Virus record (IMG/VR): IMGVR_UViG_3300043464_000667
Coordinates: 1-22,430 of that record
Length of the DNA stretch: 22,430 nt
DNA from: a virus
Strand: one strand, 5' to 3'
The notes beneath the pieces were generated by a model. It was not told where the DNA came from and made no database searches. It saw only the letters and a list, made by a program, of their open reading frames with translations. This document shows positions 7,037-12,936 of the stretch, piece by piece (the first letter of the stretch is position 1; each line of letters opens with the position of its first letter). Both the position numbers and the translations under genes were made by a program.

Positions 7037-7573
7037 TTGCTACAACGCATAATTTTAGCACTTGTGCTTGTGTGTGCAACCAGCACACAAGCACAAGATC
7101 TCAATAACACAGTAAACACAAACAGTACGGTTAATACTCGTAGTGATAGTACTGTACGCTCGCCTCCAGCATCGGCTATTAGCCCAACAATCAACACAGC
7201 TAATTCAGACTTGTGTACTATTGGTGTAGCCGGTGCTGTGCAAACACAAATCTTGGGTATTAGTGCAGGAGCTACTGTAGTAGACCTAAACTGTGAACGG
7301 CTCAAGTTATCAAAAACACTGTTTGACATGGGCATGAAAGTTGCGGCTGTAAGCACACTGTGTCAAGACCGCAGAGTGTTTGATGCAATGATGATGGCAG
7401 GTACTCCTTGTCCGTATGACGGAACTATTGGAACCGAAGCTCGTGCAGCTTGGAAAGCCAACGAAGCTCAGCAGCCCAGCAATAATCCCAAAAGCAAAGG
7501 TCTAAACAATGACACTAAAACACTGCTTGGTAGTGGTGGCTTACTTGTTCTGCTGCTCCTACTCCTACTCTGA
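7037..7573 (+). CDS. Secreted protein of unknown function with hydrophobic C-tail
   Basis: 178 residues from a TTG start. Residues 1-19 (MLQRIILALVLVCATSTQA) form a signal peptide with likely cleavage after QA. A low-complexity Asn/Thr/Ser stretch follows (about 22-45, NNTVNTNSTVNTRSDSTV), then a conserved-looking domain with SPTINTANSDLCTIG, LNCERLKLSKTLFDMGMKVAAV and MMMAGTPCPYDG. Four Cys in the mature part (in DLC, LNC, LCQ and PCP) could pair in the periplasm. The last ~14 residues are nearly all Leu, Val and Gly, as in a C-terminal membrane anchor. From memory, proteins with the MMMAGTPCPYDG segment occur in several aquatic phages without a function. First of five secreted-protein genes; its end overlaps the next gene by 65 bases. 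Confidence 0.75.
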   Translation: MLQRIILALVLVCATSTQAQDLNNTVNTNSTVNTRSDSTVRSPPASAISPTINTANSDLCTIGVAGAVQTQILGISAGATVVDLNCERLKLSKTLFDMGMKVAAVSTLCQDRRVFDAMMMAGTPCPYDGTIGTEARAAWKANEAQQPSNNPKSKGLNNDTKTLLGSGGLLVLLLLLLL

Positions 7574-8366
7574 AACAATAAATGCTCGTAGCCCAAACGC
7601 AGCACAGCAGGGTTTGAATTGGGTAATGAAAGAGGTACTGCCGCAGTATACAGGTTTAACTGTTGGTGGTGTTAACTATACCTACACAGCAGTTAAAAAC
7701 CCCAAAGACCCGCTGGCGGTAACGGTTGAGAATTTGAACGCAACTGGCAGTGGGTATGTATTTCGTAGTCGTGATGACTGGTCAGGACTGCCTGGCAATA
7801 CAATCACACGCACAGTACCTACTGATAATATTCCCATTAACCTGTGGGGTCCTGGACAGATCAAGCTAGAAGGCGTAGGCTCAGTAACAGATCCCAGTGT
7901 GCGATATATTTACCGCTACGATACTTGTAAATTTACTCCTGTAACAGACACAAGTTGCGCAAACTATAAGCCACCGCAACCAACGCTTAGTTTACCAGAA
8001 GCGGAAATGCCAGTTGAGTGGAAGAATACCAGCACAACACAAACTCCAGAAGAGCAGGAACGTGATCGCAAGTTCTTGCAAGAAAATGCAGGCTTTCGAG
8101 CTGCAACCAAACCACCTAGTCGTGGCACTAACGCACTAATAAACGCACAAGCAGTCTCACTATCGGCTGCACTAGATGCGCTTAATAACCCTGCAGGATT
8201 TGCACTGTATAGTGCTAAAATACCTGGTGGAACATACGCAGAAACTGTGGTATTAAAAGACCGTGTTCTGCTAGATAGCCGTAATAGCAGAAGATTTAAT
8301 CAAAGCCAACAACAATTGCATGAAGCTATGGTTAATCTTCAATTTAATCTAATCAAGGAACCTTAA
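7509..8366 (+). CDS. Secreted protein of unknown function
   Basis: 285 residues. Residues 1-21 (MTLKHCLVVVAYLFCCSYSYS) form a signal peptide, so the start inside the previous gene is credible; AAAGG at about 7497-7501 gives a ribosome site. The mature protein has an N-terminal beta-rich part (VGGVNYTYTAVKNPKDPLAV, GYVFRSRDDWSGLPGNTI, IPINLWGPGQIKLEG), a Cys pair (YDTCKF and TSCANY), and a helical C-terminal half with TPEEQERDRKFLQENAGFRA and NSRRFNQSQQQLHEAM. From memory, the DDWSGLPGNTI segment is conserved in marine phage proteins of unknown function. No enzymatic motif is recognised. The large overlap with the upstream gene suggests coupled translation. Confidence 0.75.
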   Translation: MTLKHCLVVVAYLFCCSYSYSETINARSPNAAQQGLNWVMKEVLPQYTGLTVGGVNYTYTAVKNPKDPLAVTVENLNATGSGYVFRSRDDWSGLPGNTITRTVPTDNIPINLWGPGQIKLEGVGSVTDPSVRYIYRYDTCKFTPVTDTSCANYKPPQPTLSLPEAEMPVEWKNTSTTQTPEEQERDRKFLQENAGFRAATKPPSRGTNALINAQAVSLSAALDALNNPAGFALYSAKIPGGTYAETVVLKDRVLLDSRNSRRFNQSQQQLHEAMVNLQFNLIKEP

Positions 8367-8863
8367 TGATTAAACAAATACTTTCGACGTTGCTACTAGC
8401 CTCAACACTAGCGGCACAAAGTGCAGAGATACCTATTCGTGGCAGTGTTACTTCCAAATGTGTTATTAACACAGACACTCCAGGGGTATACGGAAACCCA
8501 GTACCTAACTTACTAAGCACCGCCAGAGCAGACGGTGGTATGGCTCCAGTGGTTCGCTACGACGTAGTACAAGGCGGATTTTACAAGGCCAGTATTACTA
8601 CTCCTAGTGCATTTACCGCTAGTCCAGTTCTACCTGATGTAGTAAACTGGACTGGAACTGTCGACGTAACGCGAGTAACTGATGCAGCTATGTCAGCCTA
8701 TACAAGCAATAAAATTGTATATAACAATACCACAGAAATTAACTTAACAGTGCCTGGCAGTGTTTGGTTTTCTGCTACCTCAAAAGCAAACTATGGATTT
8801 GAGAAATCTTTTCCAGCAGGCGAATATCGCGCAGTAGTAATTGCGGAGTGTATTGCTAAGTAA
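8366..8863 (+). CDS. Secreted pilin-like or spore-coat-U-like protein (putative)
   Basis: 165 residues starting in a TAATG-type overlap, with AAGGAA at 8355-8360 as ribosome site. Residues 1-19 form a signal peptide ending AQSA. The mature protein begins EIPIRGSVTSKCVINTDTPG and ends FPAGEYRAVVIAECIAK. The N-terminal G-x-V-x-x-x-C and terminal G-x-Y-x-x-x-V patterns, with one Cys near each end, recall fimbrial subunits and the spore coat U/Csu pilin family, where this Cys pair closes an Ig-like sheet. That is inference from pattern and size. It lies just before a gene whose product looks like a small Ig-like chaperone domain, which fits a pilin/chaperone pairing, but no usher is present. Confidence 0.6.
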   Translation: MIKQILSTLLLASTLAAQSAEIPIRGSVTSKCVINTDTPGVYGNPVPNLLSTARADGGMAPVVRYDVVQGGFYKASITTPSAFTASPVLPDVVNWTGTVDVTRVTDAAMSAYTSNKIVYNNTTEINLTVPGSVWFSATSKANYGFEKSFPAGEYRAVVIAECIAK

Positions 8864-8866
8864 CTT

Positions 8867-9253
8867 ATGCAACTCTTTTGTAAATTACTAGTAGCCTTGT
8901 TTTTTACAATTGGTGGGTTCGTTAGTGCCCACCAATTTACTCCTACTTACCCAAAGTTTGAAACTTCTTTTGTTCAAGGAGTGCAACAAGCAAAAATGGA
9001 GTTGTTTAATACCCGGCGTGAAGTGTGGTTTTACGAAATAGATGTGTTTGACAAAGACTGGAATAAACTGCCATTTGCTTCGTCTCAAGGTAAAATAGTA
9101 CGTATAGAGTACTTAGAGACTAAAACTATAGATGTGTATGTAAAAACCCAGGATGTAAGCAAAGTAACATATATTTGTACTGAATCACGGTTACTAAAAC
9201 AAGATGTCAAAGGCACATCCGTGTCCTCTAGGATATGCTCAAAAGTTAAATAA
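8867..9253 (+). CDS. Secreted small Ig-like protein, chaperone-domain-like (putative)
   Basis: 128 residues. Residues 1-21 form a signal peptide ending VSA before HQFTPTYPKF. The mature ~107 residues alternate strands: KMELFNTRREVWFYEIDVFDKDW, LPFASSQGKIVRIEYLETKTIDVYV, VTYICTESRLL and SSRICSKVK. The Asn-containing strand followed by a hydrophobic strand resembles the N-terminal domain of periplasmic pilus chaperones (PapD/FimC type), but the usual second domain is missing. Two Cys (in YIC and RIC) could form a disulphide. The gene starts three bases after the upstream stop without an obvious ribosome site, so translation is probably coupled. An unrelated secreted beta-sandwich is the main alternative. 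Confidence 0.55.
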   Translation: MQLFCKLLVALFFTIGGFVSAHQFTPTYPKFETSFVQGVQQAKMELFNTRREVWFYEIDVFDKDWNKLPFASSQGKIVRIEYLETKTIDVYVKTQDVSKVTYICTESRLLKQDVKGTSVSSRICSKVK

Positions 9254-9681
9254 TGACTAAATTACAACAATGTAGTGTTGCCCTGTTATTTTTTTGCAGT
9301 ATTGCCGGGGCTAATACTACAGGTTCTTTGAACCTTTCCCTGCCTGGGTTACCTGGCAGTTTTCAATCAGATAGTTTTAGGGCTAACGGACTTGACTGCT
9401 CTATGGCTATTGGCTCTAGCACTAACGTTGAGTTTGGTGTTATAGGCCTTGTTAATCGTGATAATCAGCAGGTTACTACTGCTCCAGTAAACCCAAACGA
9501 CCCTCGAAAAAATGTTGGTGTATATGGTAGAATTATTATACCTATTGGAGCACCAAAAGATCGGCTAGACTGTAACGAGCTTTATCAGCTAGAACTAAGA
9601 AAAAAGCGCATGGAAATTCAAAAACTTGAAGGTGAGCTTAATAATCTGCGAAACCTAAAATTTGAGAATGCGCCTAAATAA
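9253..9681 (+). CDS. Secreted protein with C-terminal coiled coil, unknown function
   Basis: 142 residues starting in a TAATG overlap. Residues 1-20 (MTKLQQCSVALLFFCSIAGA) form a signal peptide. The mature N-terminal part is Gly/Ser/Asn-rich (GSLNLSLPGLPGSFQSDSF), then GLDCSMAIGSSTNVEFGVIG and NVGVYGRIIIPIG suggest beta strands. The last ~45 residues (DRLDCNELYQLELRKKRMEI, then QKLEGELNNLRNL) form a strongly predicted coiled coil with a Cys at its base. From memory, the RIIIPIG...LDCNELYQLEL pattern occurs in uncharacterised proteins of marine phages. It is the last of the five secreted-protein genes. It may be a periplasmic oligomer or an envelope-stress or exclusion factor; this is not determinable from sequence. 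Confidence 0.65.
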   Translation: MTKLQQCSVALLFFCSIAGANTTGSLNLSLPGLPGSFQSDSFRANGLDCSMAIGSSTNVEFGVIGLVNRDNQQVTTAPVNPNDPRKNVGVYGRIIIPIGAPKDRLDCNELYQLELRKKRMEIQKLEGELNNLRNLKFENAPK

Positions 9682-9690
9682 GGAGCTGTT

Positions 9691-10269
9691 ATGACACAAG
9701 ATTTAAACAAAAAAGTAGAAGAACTAGAGGCTGCTGCAAAGCAGTATGCAAGCAAAGATACTGTTATTTCAATAGGCGGTTATGAGTTTACGCCTGCTAA
9801 ACTAATGGTGGCTTTTACACTTGTAAGTTCACTACTAGGTGGTCTTTATGGTGCTTTTGAAGTCTACAAGGATTATCAAAGCATGAAAAAGAAAATTGCT
9901 AACTATGAAGCTCCGGACTTATCGGAGTTTGACAAGCGACTAGCTGTTATTGAGGAAAATAGTTCAAAAACCAGCGACTATACTCGTGACATTAAAAATG
10001 ATTTAAAATCAGATATTCGCAGAAACGAATCAGTAACTGAGCAAGTTGAACGTAGTGTTAAGTCAGCTCAACGTGAAACTGAACTAGAAATGCGACAAGC
10101 ACGCAAAGATGTTCGTGAAGATCTAGACAAAGCCAGATCAGAAGTAAACGCTATCCGCAAAGAAATGGCCGATGCTCGTCGTGAGATTACACGAGAAGTT
10201 GAACAGCTTAAAAAAGAAGTTGACAACAGAATCCAAAAAGCTATTGATAACCCACTAGCAGGAAAATAA
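9691..10269 (+). CDS. Single-pass membrane protein with long charged coiled coil
   Basis: 192 residues, with AAGGAG ending five bases before the ATG. A short helical N-terminus (1-22), a small Gly-containing segment (ISIGGYEFTPAK), then one transmembrane helix (about 37-57, KLMVAFTLVSSLLGGLYGAF). From about residue 60 onward the protein is almost entirely charged heptad-like helix (KSDIRRNESVTEQVERSVKS, then REVEQLKKEVDNRIQKA). By the positive-inside rule either orientation is possible. Such proteins could act in membrane tethering, lysis or virion assembly. No homologous family of known function is recognised. It follows the secreted cassette and precedes other membrane proteins, so it belongs to the envelope-directed part of the late strand. 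Confidence 0.65.
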   Translation: MTQDLNKKVEELEAAAKQYASKDTVISIGGYEFTPAKLMVAFTLVSSLLGGLYGAFEVYKDYQSMKKKIANYEAPDLSEFDKRLAVIEENSSKTSDYTRDIKNDLKSDIRRNESVTEQVERSVKSAQRETELEMRQARKDVREDLDKARSEVNAIRKEMADARREITREVEQLKKEVDNRIQKAIDNPLAGK

Positions 10270-10270
10270 T

Positions 10271-10537
10271 ATGAACACAGATCTTAAACTATTTAAGTGG
10301 CTAGGAATCTTAGTACTGCTACCAGTTGCACTAGCATTTTTTGGTGGCGACCGCTTTCGTTACCCTTGCCAAAATCCCGAAAACTGGGATACACCACAAT
10401 GCAAGCGACCAATCTGTGATGTAACACGTACTTGTCCAGATCATGTGTTTAAAGGTCAGCGAGATCCTCGAACAGATCCACAAGCTACTCAACCAACCAC
10501 TTCAACCCCAACTCCAGGAGTCTCCTGTGCAAAGTAA
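10271..10537 (+). CDS. Small membrane-anchored Cys-rich protein, unknown function
   Basis: 88 residues one base after the upstream stop, with AGGA at 10260-10263. An N-terminal hydrophobic helix (about 9-24, WLGILVLLPVALAFFGG) is either an uncleaved anchor or a signal peptide. Six Cys follow in a compact region (FRYPCQNPENWDTPQCKRPICDVTRTCPD and the final SCAK), suggesting disulphides or a metal site. The tail is Pro/Thr-rich. From memory, the FRYPCQ-P-NWD-x2-C pattern is shared by small hypothetical proteins of pelagiphages and cyanophages. Its last codons contain the ribosome site and start of the next gene, so the two are probably made together. Confidence 0.65.
   Translation: MNTDLKLFKWLGILVLLPVALAFFGGDRFRYPCQNPENWDTPQCKRPICDVTRTCPDHVFKGQRDPRTDPQATQPTTSTPTPGVSCAK
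10516..10520 (+). promoter_or_regulatory. Shine-Dalgarno AGGAG supporting a GTG start at 10527
   Basis: AGGAG is six bases before GTG 10527, inside the preceding gene. An in-frame ATG further up at 10443 has no comparable site and would add 28 residues overlapping the upstream gene; GTG 10527 is preferred. Confidence 0.7.
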
Positions 10538-10976
10538 TGAATTCTTATACAGCGACGAGCAGCTAATGGCTCGACTAAAATTCTTTATTGGGGTATGTTT
10601 AGCACTTACCCTAACAGGAATTGTGTTTGTAGTTTTATACTCGCTTATTTTCGTAACTCAACCACTAAACGCTATTAGTCCAATTGACCAAAAGTTTTTT
10701 GAACTAATTGTGCCAATTGCTACCTTTTTAACAGGTACACTAAGTGGAATTATGTTAGCAGGCGGTAGCAAAGAAGAAGTAGATGCCTCAATTGCACTAA
10801 TGAAGCAGGCACAAGACAATGCTACAGCTGCGGCTAAAACCAGCTATATCCCTCGTCAAGAACCAACGTTTAGTCCAGGACTAAGCACTACTCAGGGATT
10901 TAATGGCACTAGTGCAGAAGTTCGTATGATTAATGGCAAGCCCGCCCCACAACCAGCCCCACAACCGGAGATTTAA
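10527..10976 (+). CDS. Two-helix membrane protein, unknown function (holin candidate)
   Basis: 149 residues from GTG 10527, chosen for its AGGAG site. The product begins MQSNEFLYSDEQLMARLKFF. Two transmembrane helices are visible (about 18-41 and 53-76), separated by a short loop (VTQPLNAISPIDQK), with both ends predicted cytoplasmic. The C-terminal ~70 residues are polar and end in a PAPQPAPQPEI repeat. From memory, very similar proteins are conserved in cyanophages and other aquatic phages without a proven function. The two-helix hairpin and location a few genes from the endolysin make it a holin candidate, but the long soluble tail is unusual for small holins, and the 2-helix spanin gene at 5739 is a competitor. 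Confidence 0.65.
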   Translation: MQSNEFLYSDEQLMARLKFFIGVCLALTLTGIVFVVLYSLIFVTQPLNAISPIDQKFFELIVPIATFLTGTLSGIMLAGGSKEEVDASIALMKQAQDNATAAAKTSYIPRQEPTFSPGLSTTQGFNGTSAEVRMINGKPAPQPAPQPEI

Positions 10977-11168
10977 ATGAAACTACTAATTGCAACCGCA
11001 CTAACATTTAGCCTATTGGCGCCACCACTGGCCTTTGCTGCCGAAACAAAAAAGGTATGCGTTGACCAAACAGATCCTAAAACAAAGCAAACCAAGCAAG
11101 TTTGCAAAGAAGTAAAAGTGCACCAAAAGCTTGAAGGCACCAAAGTTCCTGAAAAGTCCGGCAAGTAA
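10977..11168 (+). CDS. Tiny secreted Lys-rich protein, unknown function
   Basis: 63 residues, starting one base after the upstream TAA within TAAATG. Residues 1-21 (MKLLIATALTFSLLAPPLAF, then A) form a signal peptide; the mature ~42 residues are Lys/Thr/Val-rich with two Cys (KKVCVDQTDPKTKQTKQVCKEV), a likely disulphide, and end KLEGTKVPEKSGK. From memory, small proteins with AETKKVCVD...KKLEGTKVP occur in many aquatic phages and are unannotated. It is the last gene before the phoH promoter. A periplasmic, possibly nucleic-acid- or envelope-binding peptide is possible given the basic character, but there is no direct evidence. Confidence 0.65.
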   Translation: MKLLIATALTFSLLAPPLAFAAETKKVCVDQTDPKTKQTKQVCKEVKVHQKLEGTKVPEKSGK

Positions 11169-11177
11169 AATTTATGT

Positions 11178-11206
11178 TTGACCCTGGCTGAGTATTGTAG
11201 TATAAT
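11178..11206 (+). promoter_or_regulatory. Near-consensus sigma70 promoter for the phoH unit
   Basis: TTGACC at 11178-11183, a 17-base spacer, then TATAAT at 11201-11206. The predicted transcription start near 11213 leaves a leader of about 35 bases with AAGGA at 11238-11242 before the phoH ATG. This is the clearest promoter on the plus strand and lies in the only sizeable gap of the region. Confidence 0.8.
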
Positions 11207-11220
11207 AAACGTACTCAGCC
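11186..11220 (+). terminator. Inverted repeat around the phoH -10 box (terminator or operator)
   Basis: GGCTGAGTA (11186-11194) is the exact reverse complement of TACTCAGCC (11212-11220), with a 17-base loop holding the TATAAT box. In read-through RNA from upstream this folds into a 9-bp stem followed by ACTTTTATCT, weakly terminator-like. As DNA it could be an operator that covers the promoter. Confidence 0.55.
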
Positions 11221-11247
11221 ACTTTTATCTACTAACCAAGGAAGCAC

Positions 11248-11943
11248 ATGGCAAGTTCCTCAGGCAAAAAAGCCCGCAAATCTGTCTCAAATAATACAAA
11301 TCCTCCAAACCCAGTAGAGTTTGGGTTCAGGGATGTAAAACCACTAAACTTTATTCAAGGCGAGTATTTGGAAGCAATAAAAACTTCTGAAATCGTTTTT
11401 GGTATAGGAAGTGCAGGTACTGGCAAAACATATGTTGCAGCCAGTTTTGCAGCAGGAGAGCTTTTTCACCGACGTATACATAAAATTATTCTTACCAGAC
11501 CAAATGTTGAAACTGGTCGTGGACTAGGATTTTTGCCAGGAGAATTAGACGAAAAATATGCCCCATACCTACAACCTTTTGATCAAGTTTTTAGTAGAAC
11601 ACTTGGCAAAGGCTTCTATGAGTATGCACTAAAATCAAAAACAATTGAGCCACGGCCTATTGGTTTTATGCGGGGAGCAAGCTTTGAAAACTGTATTATT
11701 CTAGTTGATGAAGCTCAAAACTTAACTAAAACAGAACTCAAAATGCTGTTGTCTCGTATTGGAAAAAACTGCCGAGTTGTGCTCAGTGGAGATCCAAAAC
11801 AAACCGATATTCAAGATTCAGGACTGATGGATGCTGTTAGAAGGTTAGACAGACTTGAAGGGGTAAGCGTTATTAATTTCCGCGATGAAGATATTGTAAG
11901 ATCACAGATGTGTAAGCGAGTTATCTTAGCTTACAACAATTAA
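11248..11943 (+). CDS. phoH: PhoH-like ATPase
   Basis: 231 residues. Walker A is GSAGTGKT (54-61), Walker B is ILVDEAQN (151-158, Asp154/Glu155), and the SGDPKQ sensor motif is at 180-185, all diagnostic of PhoH-type ATPases, as are LTRPNVETGRGLGFLPGEL and the DSGLMDAVRRL segment near the C-terminus. PhoH proteins are widespread in aquatic phages; roles in RNA metabolism or phosphate starvation have been proposed, but the reaction in phage infection is not settled. A basic Ser/Asn-rich N-terminal extension (about 1-25) precedes the core. It is the first gene after the 11178-11206 promoter, with AAGGA as ribosome site, and is followed nine bases later by the next gene. Confidence 0.93.
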   Translation: MASSSGKKARKSVSNNTNPPNPVEFGFRDVKPLNFIQGEYLEAIKTSEIVFGIGSAGTGKTYVAASFAAGELFHRRIHKIILTRPNVETGRGLGFLPGELDEKYAPYLQPFDQVFSRTLGKGFYEYALKSKTIEPRPIGFMRGASFENCIILVDEAQNLTKTELKMLLSRIGKNCRVVLSGDPKQTDIQDSGLMDAVRRLDRLEGVSVINFRDEDIVRSQMCKRVILAYNN

Positions 11944-11952
11944 GGAGCCACT

Positions 11953-12591
11953 ATGGCAAAAAGTTATAAACCCACTAGCGGCATGGCCTCAGCAGCCCGT
12001 CGTGCACTAAAGTGGAAAGATGAGGGCAAGCCAGGCGGTACACTTGTGGGTCTTGCCAGAGCAAATCAACTCAAAGATCGTAGTCCACTATCGGAAAGCG
12101 TTGTGCTACGAATGTACAGCTTCTTTGCACGACATGAAGTAGACAAAAAAGCAACTGGTTTTCGCAGTGGCGAAGAAGGTTTTCCATCAAAAGGTCGGGT
12201 AGCTTGGGATTTATGGGGTGGTGATGGTGGCTATTCGTGGAGCACAGCAAAACGCAACACAATTATGCGTGCACGCGAAGCCAAGGCCATGCACTTGGTA
12301 TCCGTAACTAAATCGCAGATTCCGCACATAATGTTGATGGCTGCTGCACAGACTCTGGAAGACTACGCCAATGAGTACATTTCAGAACAACTGGATGCTT
12401 TTGGTCAGTTTATGTACCACGCACAACTACTACGCAACAATCACTTAGATACTTATTTACTAGATTTGCACTTAGTAGAGCAACCGTACCGTGATATTTT
12501 GGTACTAGTATTTCACGAACTAGCTCCAGAAGACATGGTTGACTATGAAGACGTAGACGACGAAGATTCTGACGAAGATACTCCACTTTAA
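11953..12591 (+). CDS. Protein with a widespread unnamed phage module and acidic tail
   Basis: 212 residues, with AAGGAG at 11942-11947 six bases before ATG. The N-terminal ~95 residues (SGMASAARRALKWKDEGKPG, GLARANQLKDRSPLSESVVLRM, FFARHEVDKKATGF, GRVAWDLWGGDGGYSWS) match a module I recall from many phage and prophage proteins, where it stands alone or is fused to portal or head-protease-like proteins; no biochemical role is known to me. The middle is alpha-helical (IPHIMLMAAAQTLEDYANEY and LLDLHLVEQPYRDILVLVFH). The last ~20 residues are strongly acidic (EDVDDEDSDEDTPL). No signal peptide is seen. Co-transcribed with phoH. DNA- or protein-binding roles are guesses. Confidence 0.6.
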   Translation: MAKSYKPTSGMASAARRALKWKDEGKPGGTLVGLARANQLKDRSPLSESVVLRMYSFFARHEVDKKATGFRSGEEGFPSKGRVAWDLWGGDGGYSWSTAKRNTIMRAREAKAMHLVSVTKSQIPHIMLMAAAQTLEDYANEYISEQLDAFGQFMYHAQLLRNNHLDTYLLDLHLVEQPYRDILVLVFHELAPEDMVDYEDVDDEDSDEDTPL

Positions 12592-12608
12592 CTTTACGGA
12601 AAGCACTT

Positions 12609-12683
12609 ATGGCAACTAAACCAAAACCTCCTGCAAAAATGCCAAAAACTCCAGGTAAAAAACCAAAACCCGGATATAAATAA
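12609..12683 (+). CDS. 24-residue Lys/Pro-rich peptide (putative)
   Basis: An ATG-to-TAA frame encoding MATKPKPPAKMPKTPGKKPK followed by PGYK. It begins 17 bases after the upstream stop and its TAA touches the base of the terminator stem. Weak ribosome site (ACGGAAAG, about 12596-12603). Lys, Pro and Ala dominate, so it is strongly basic and unfolded, and could bind nucleic acid or the acidic tail of the upstream protein. Support is the good spacing, the clean start and stop, and the non-random composition; a chance frame cannot be excluded. Confidence 0.5.
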   Translation: MATKPKPPAKMPKTPGKKPKPGYK

Positions 12684-12719
12684 AAAAGCCCCACACTATT
12701 GCTAGTGTGGGGCTTTTTT
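12682..12719. terminator. Bidirectional intrinsic terminator between convergent gene blocks
   Basis: A6, then GCCCCACACTA (12688-12698), a TTGC loop, TAGTGTGGGGC (12703-12713), then T6. The 11-bp stem is perfect, GC-rich and flanked by A6 and T6, so RNA from either strand has a strong hairpin plus a U-tract. It ends the phoH unit on the plus strand and the long nrdJ-side unit on the minus strand. Confidence 0.95.
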
Positions 12720-12729
12720 GTTTGGCTAA

Positions 12730-12927
12730 TTATTCAGCTGCTACGATTTCTTCGTTTGCTTTTTCTTCAACAGGTTGCATTGCTGCAATCTGTGTTTGAG
12801 CCTGGGTTCTAATTTTTTCACTTAGTGGATTGCAAAGTTTAGCTGGCAGTTCTTGCAAAGCTGCAAGTACTACATTGGTTTCTTCTAAGTTTAACTCTAG
12901 TGTAAAAGTTGGGTTTTGGTTTGTCAT
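12730..12927 (-). CDS. Small phage protein (unknown), end of the minus-strand unit
   Basis: 65 residues: MTNQNPTFTLELNLEETNVVL, AALQELPAKLCNPLSEKIRT, then QAQTQIAAMQPVEEKANEEI. A short beta-like opening is followed by a helix-turn-helix-like pair of amphipathic helices and an Ala/Glu-rich tail. From memory, proteins with F-T-L-E-L...LNVVLAAL-x-ELP are very common small phage proteins without an assigned role. It starts nine bases after the nrdJ stop and is the last gene before the bidirectional terminator. No Shine-Dalgarno is obvious. One Cys. Confidence that it is a real gene is good because of the recurrent pattern and clean operon position. Confidence 0.7.
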   Translation of the reverse strand: MTNQNPTFTLELNLEETNVVLAALQELPAKLCNPLSEKIRTQAQTQIAAMQPVEEKANEEIVAAE

Positions 12928-12936
12928 AAGTTTAAA

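Noticed and set aside
10443-10526. Longer version of the two-helix membrane protein from ATG 10443
   Set aside because: No ribosome site, and 84 bases would overlap the preceding gene; GTG 10527 has AGGAG at the right distance.
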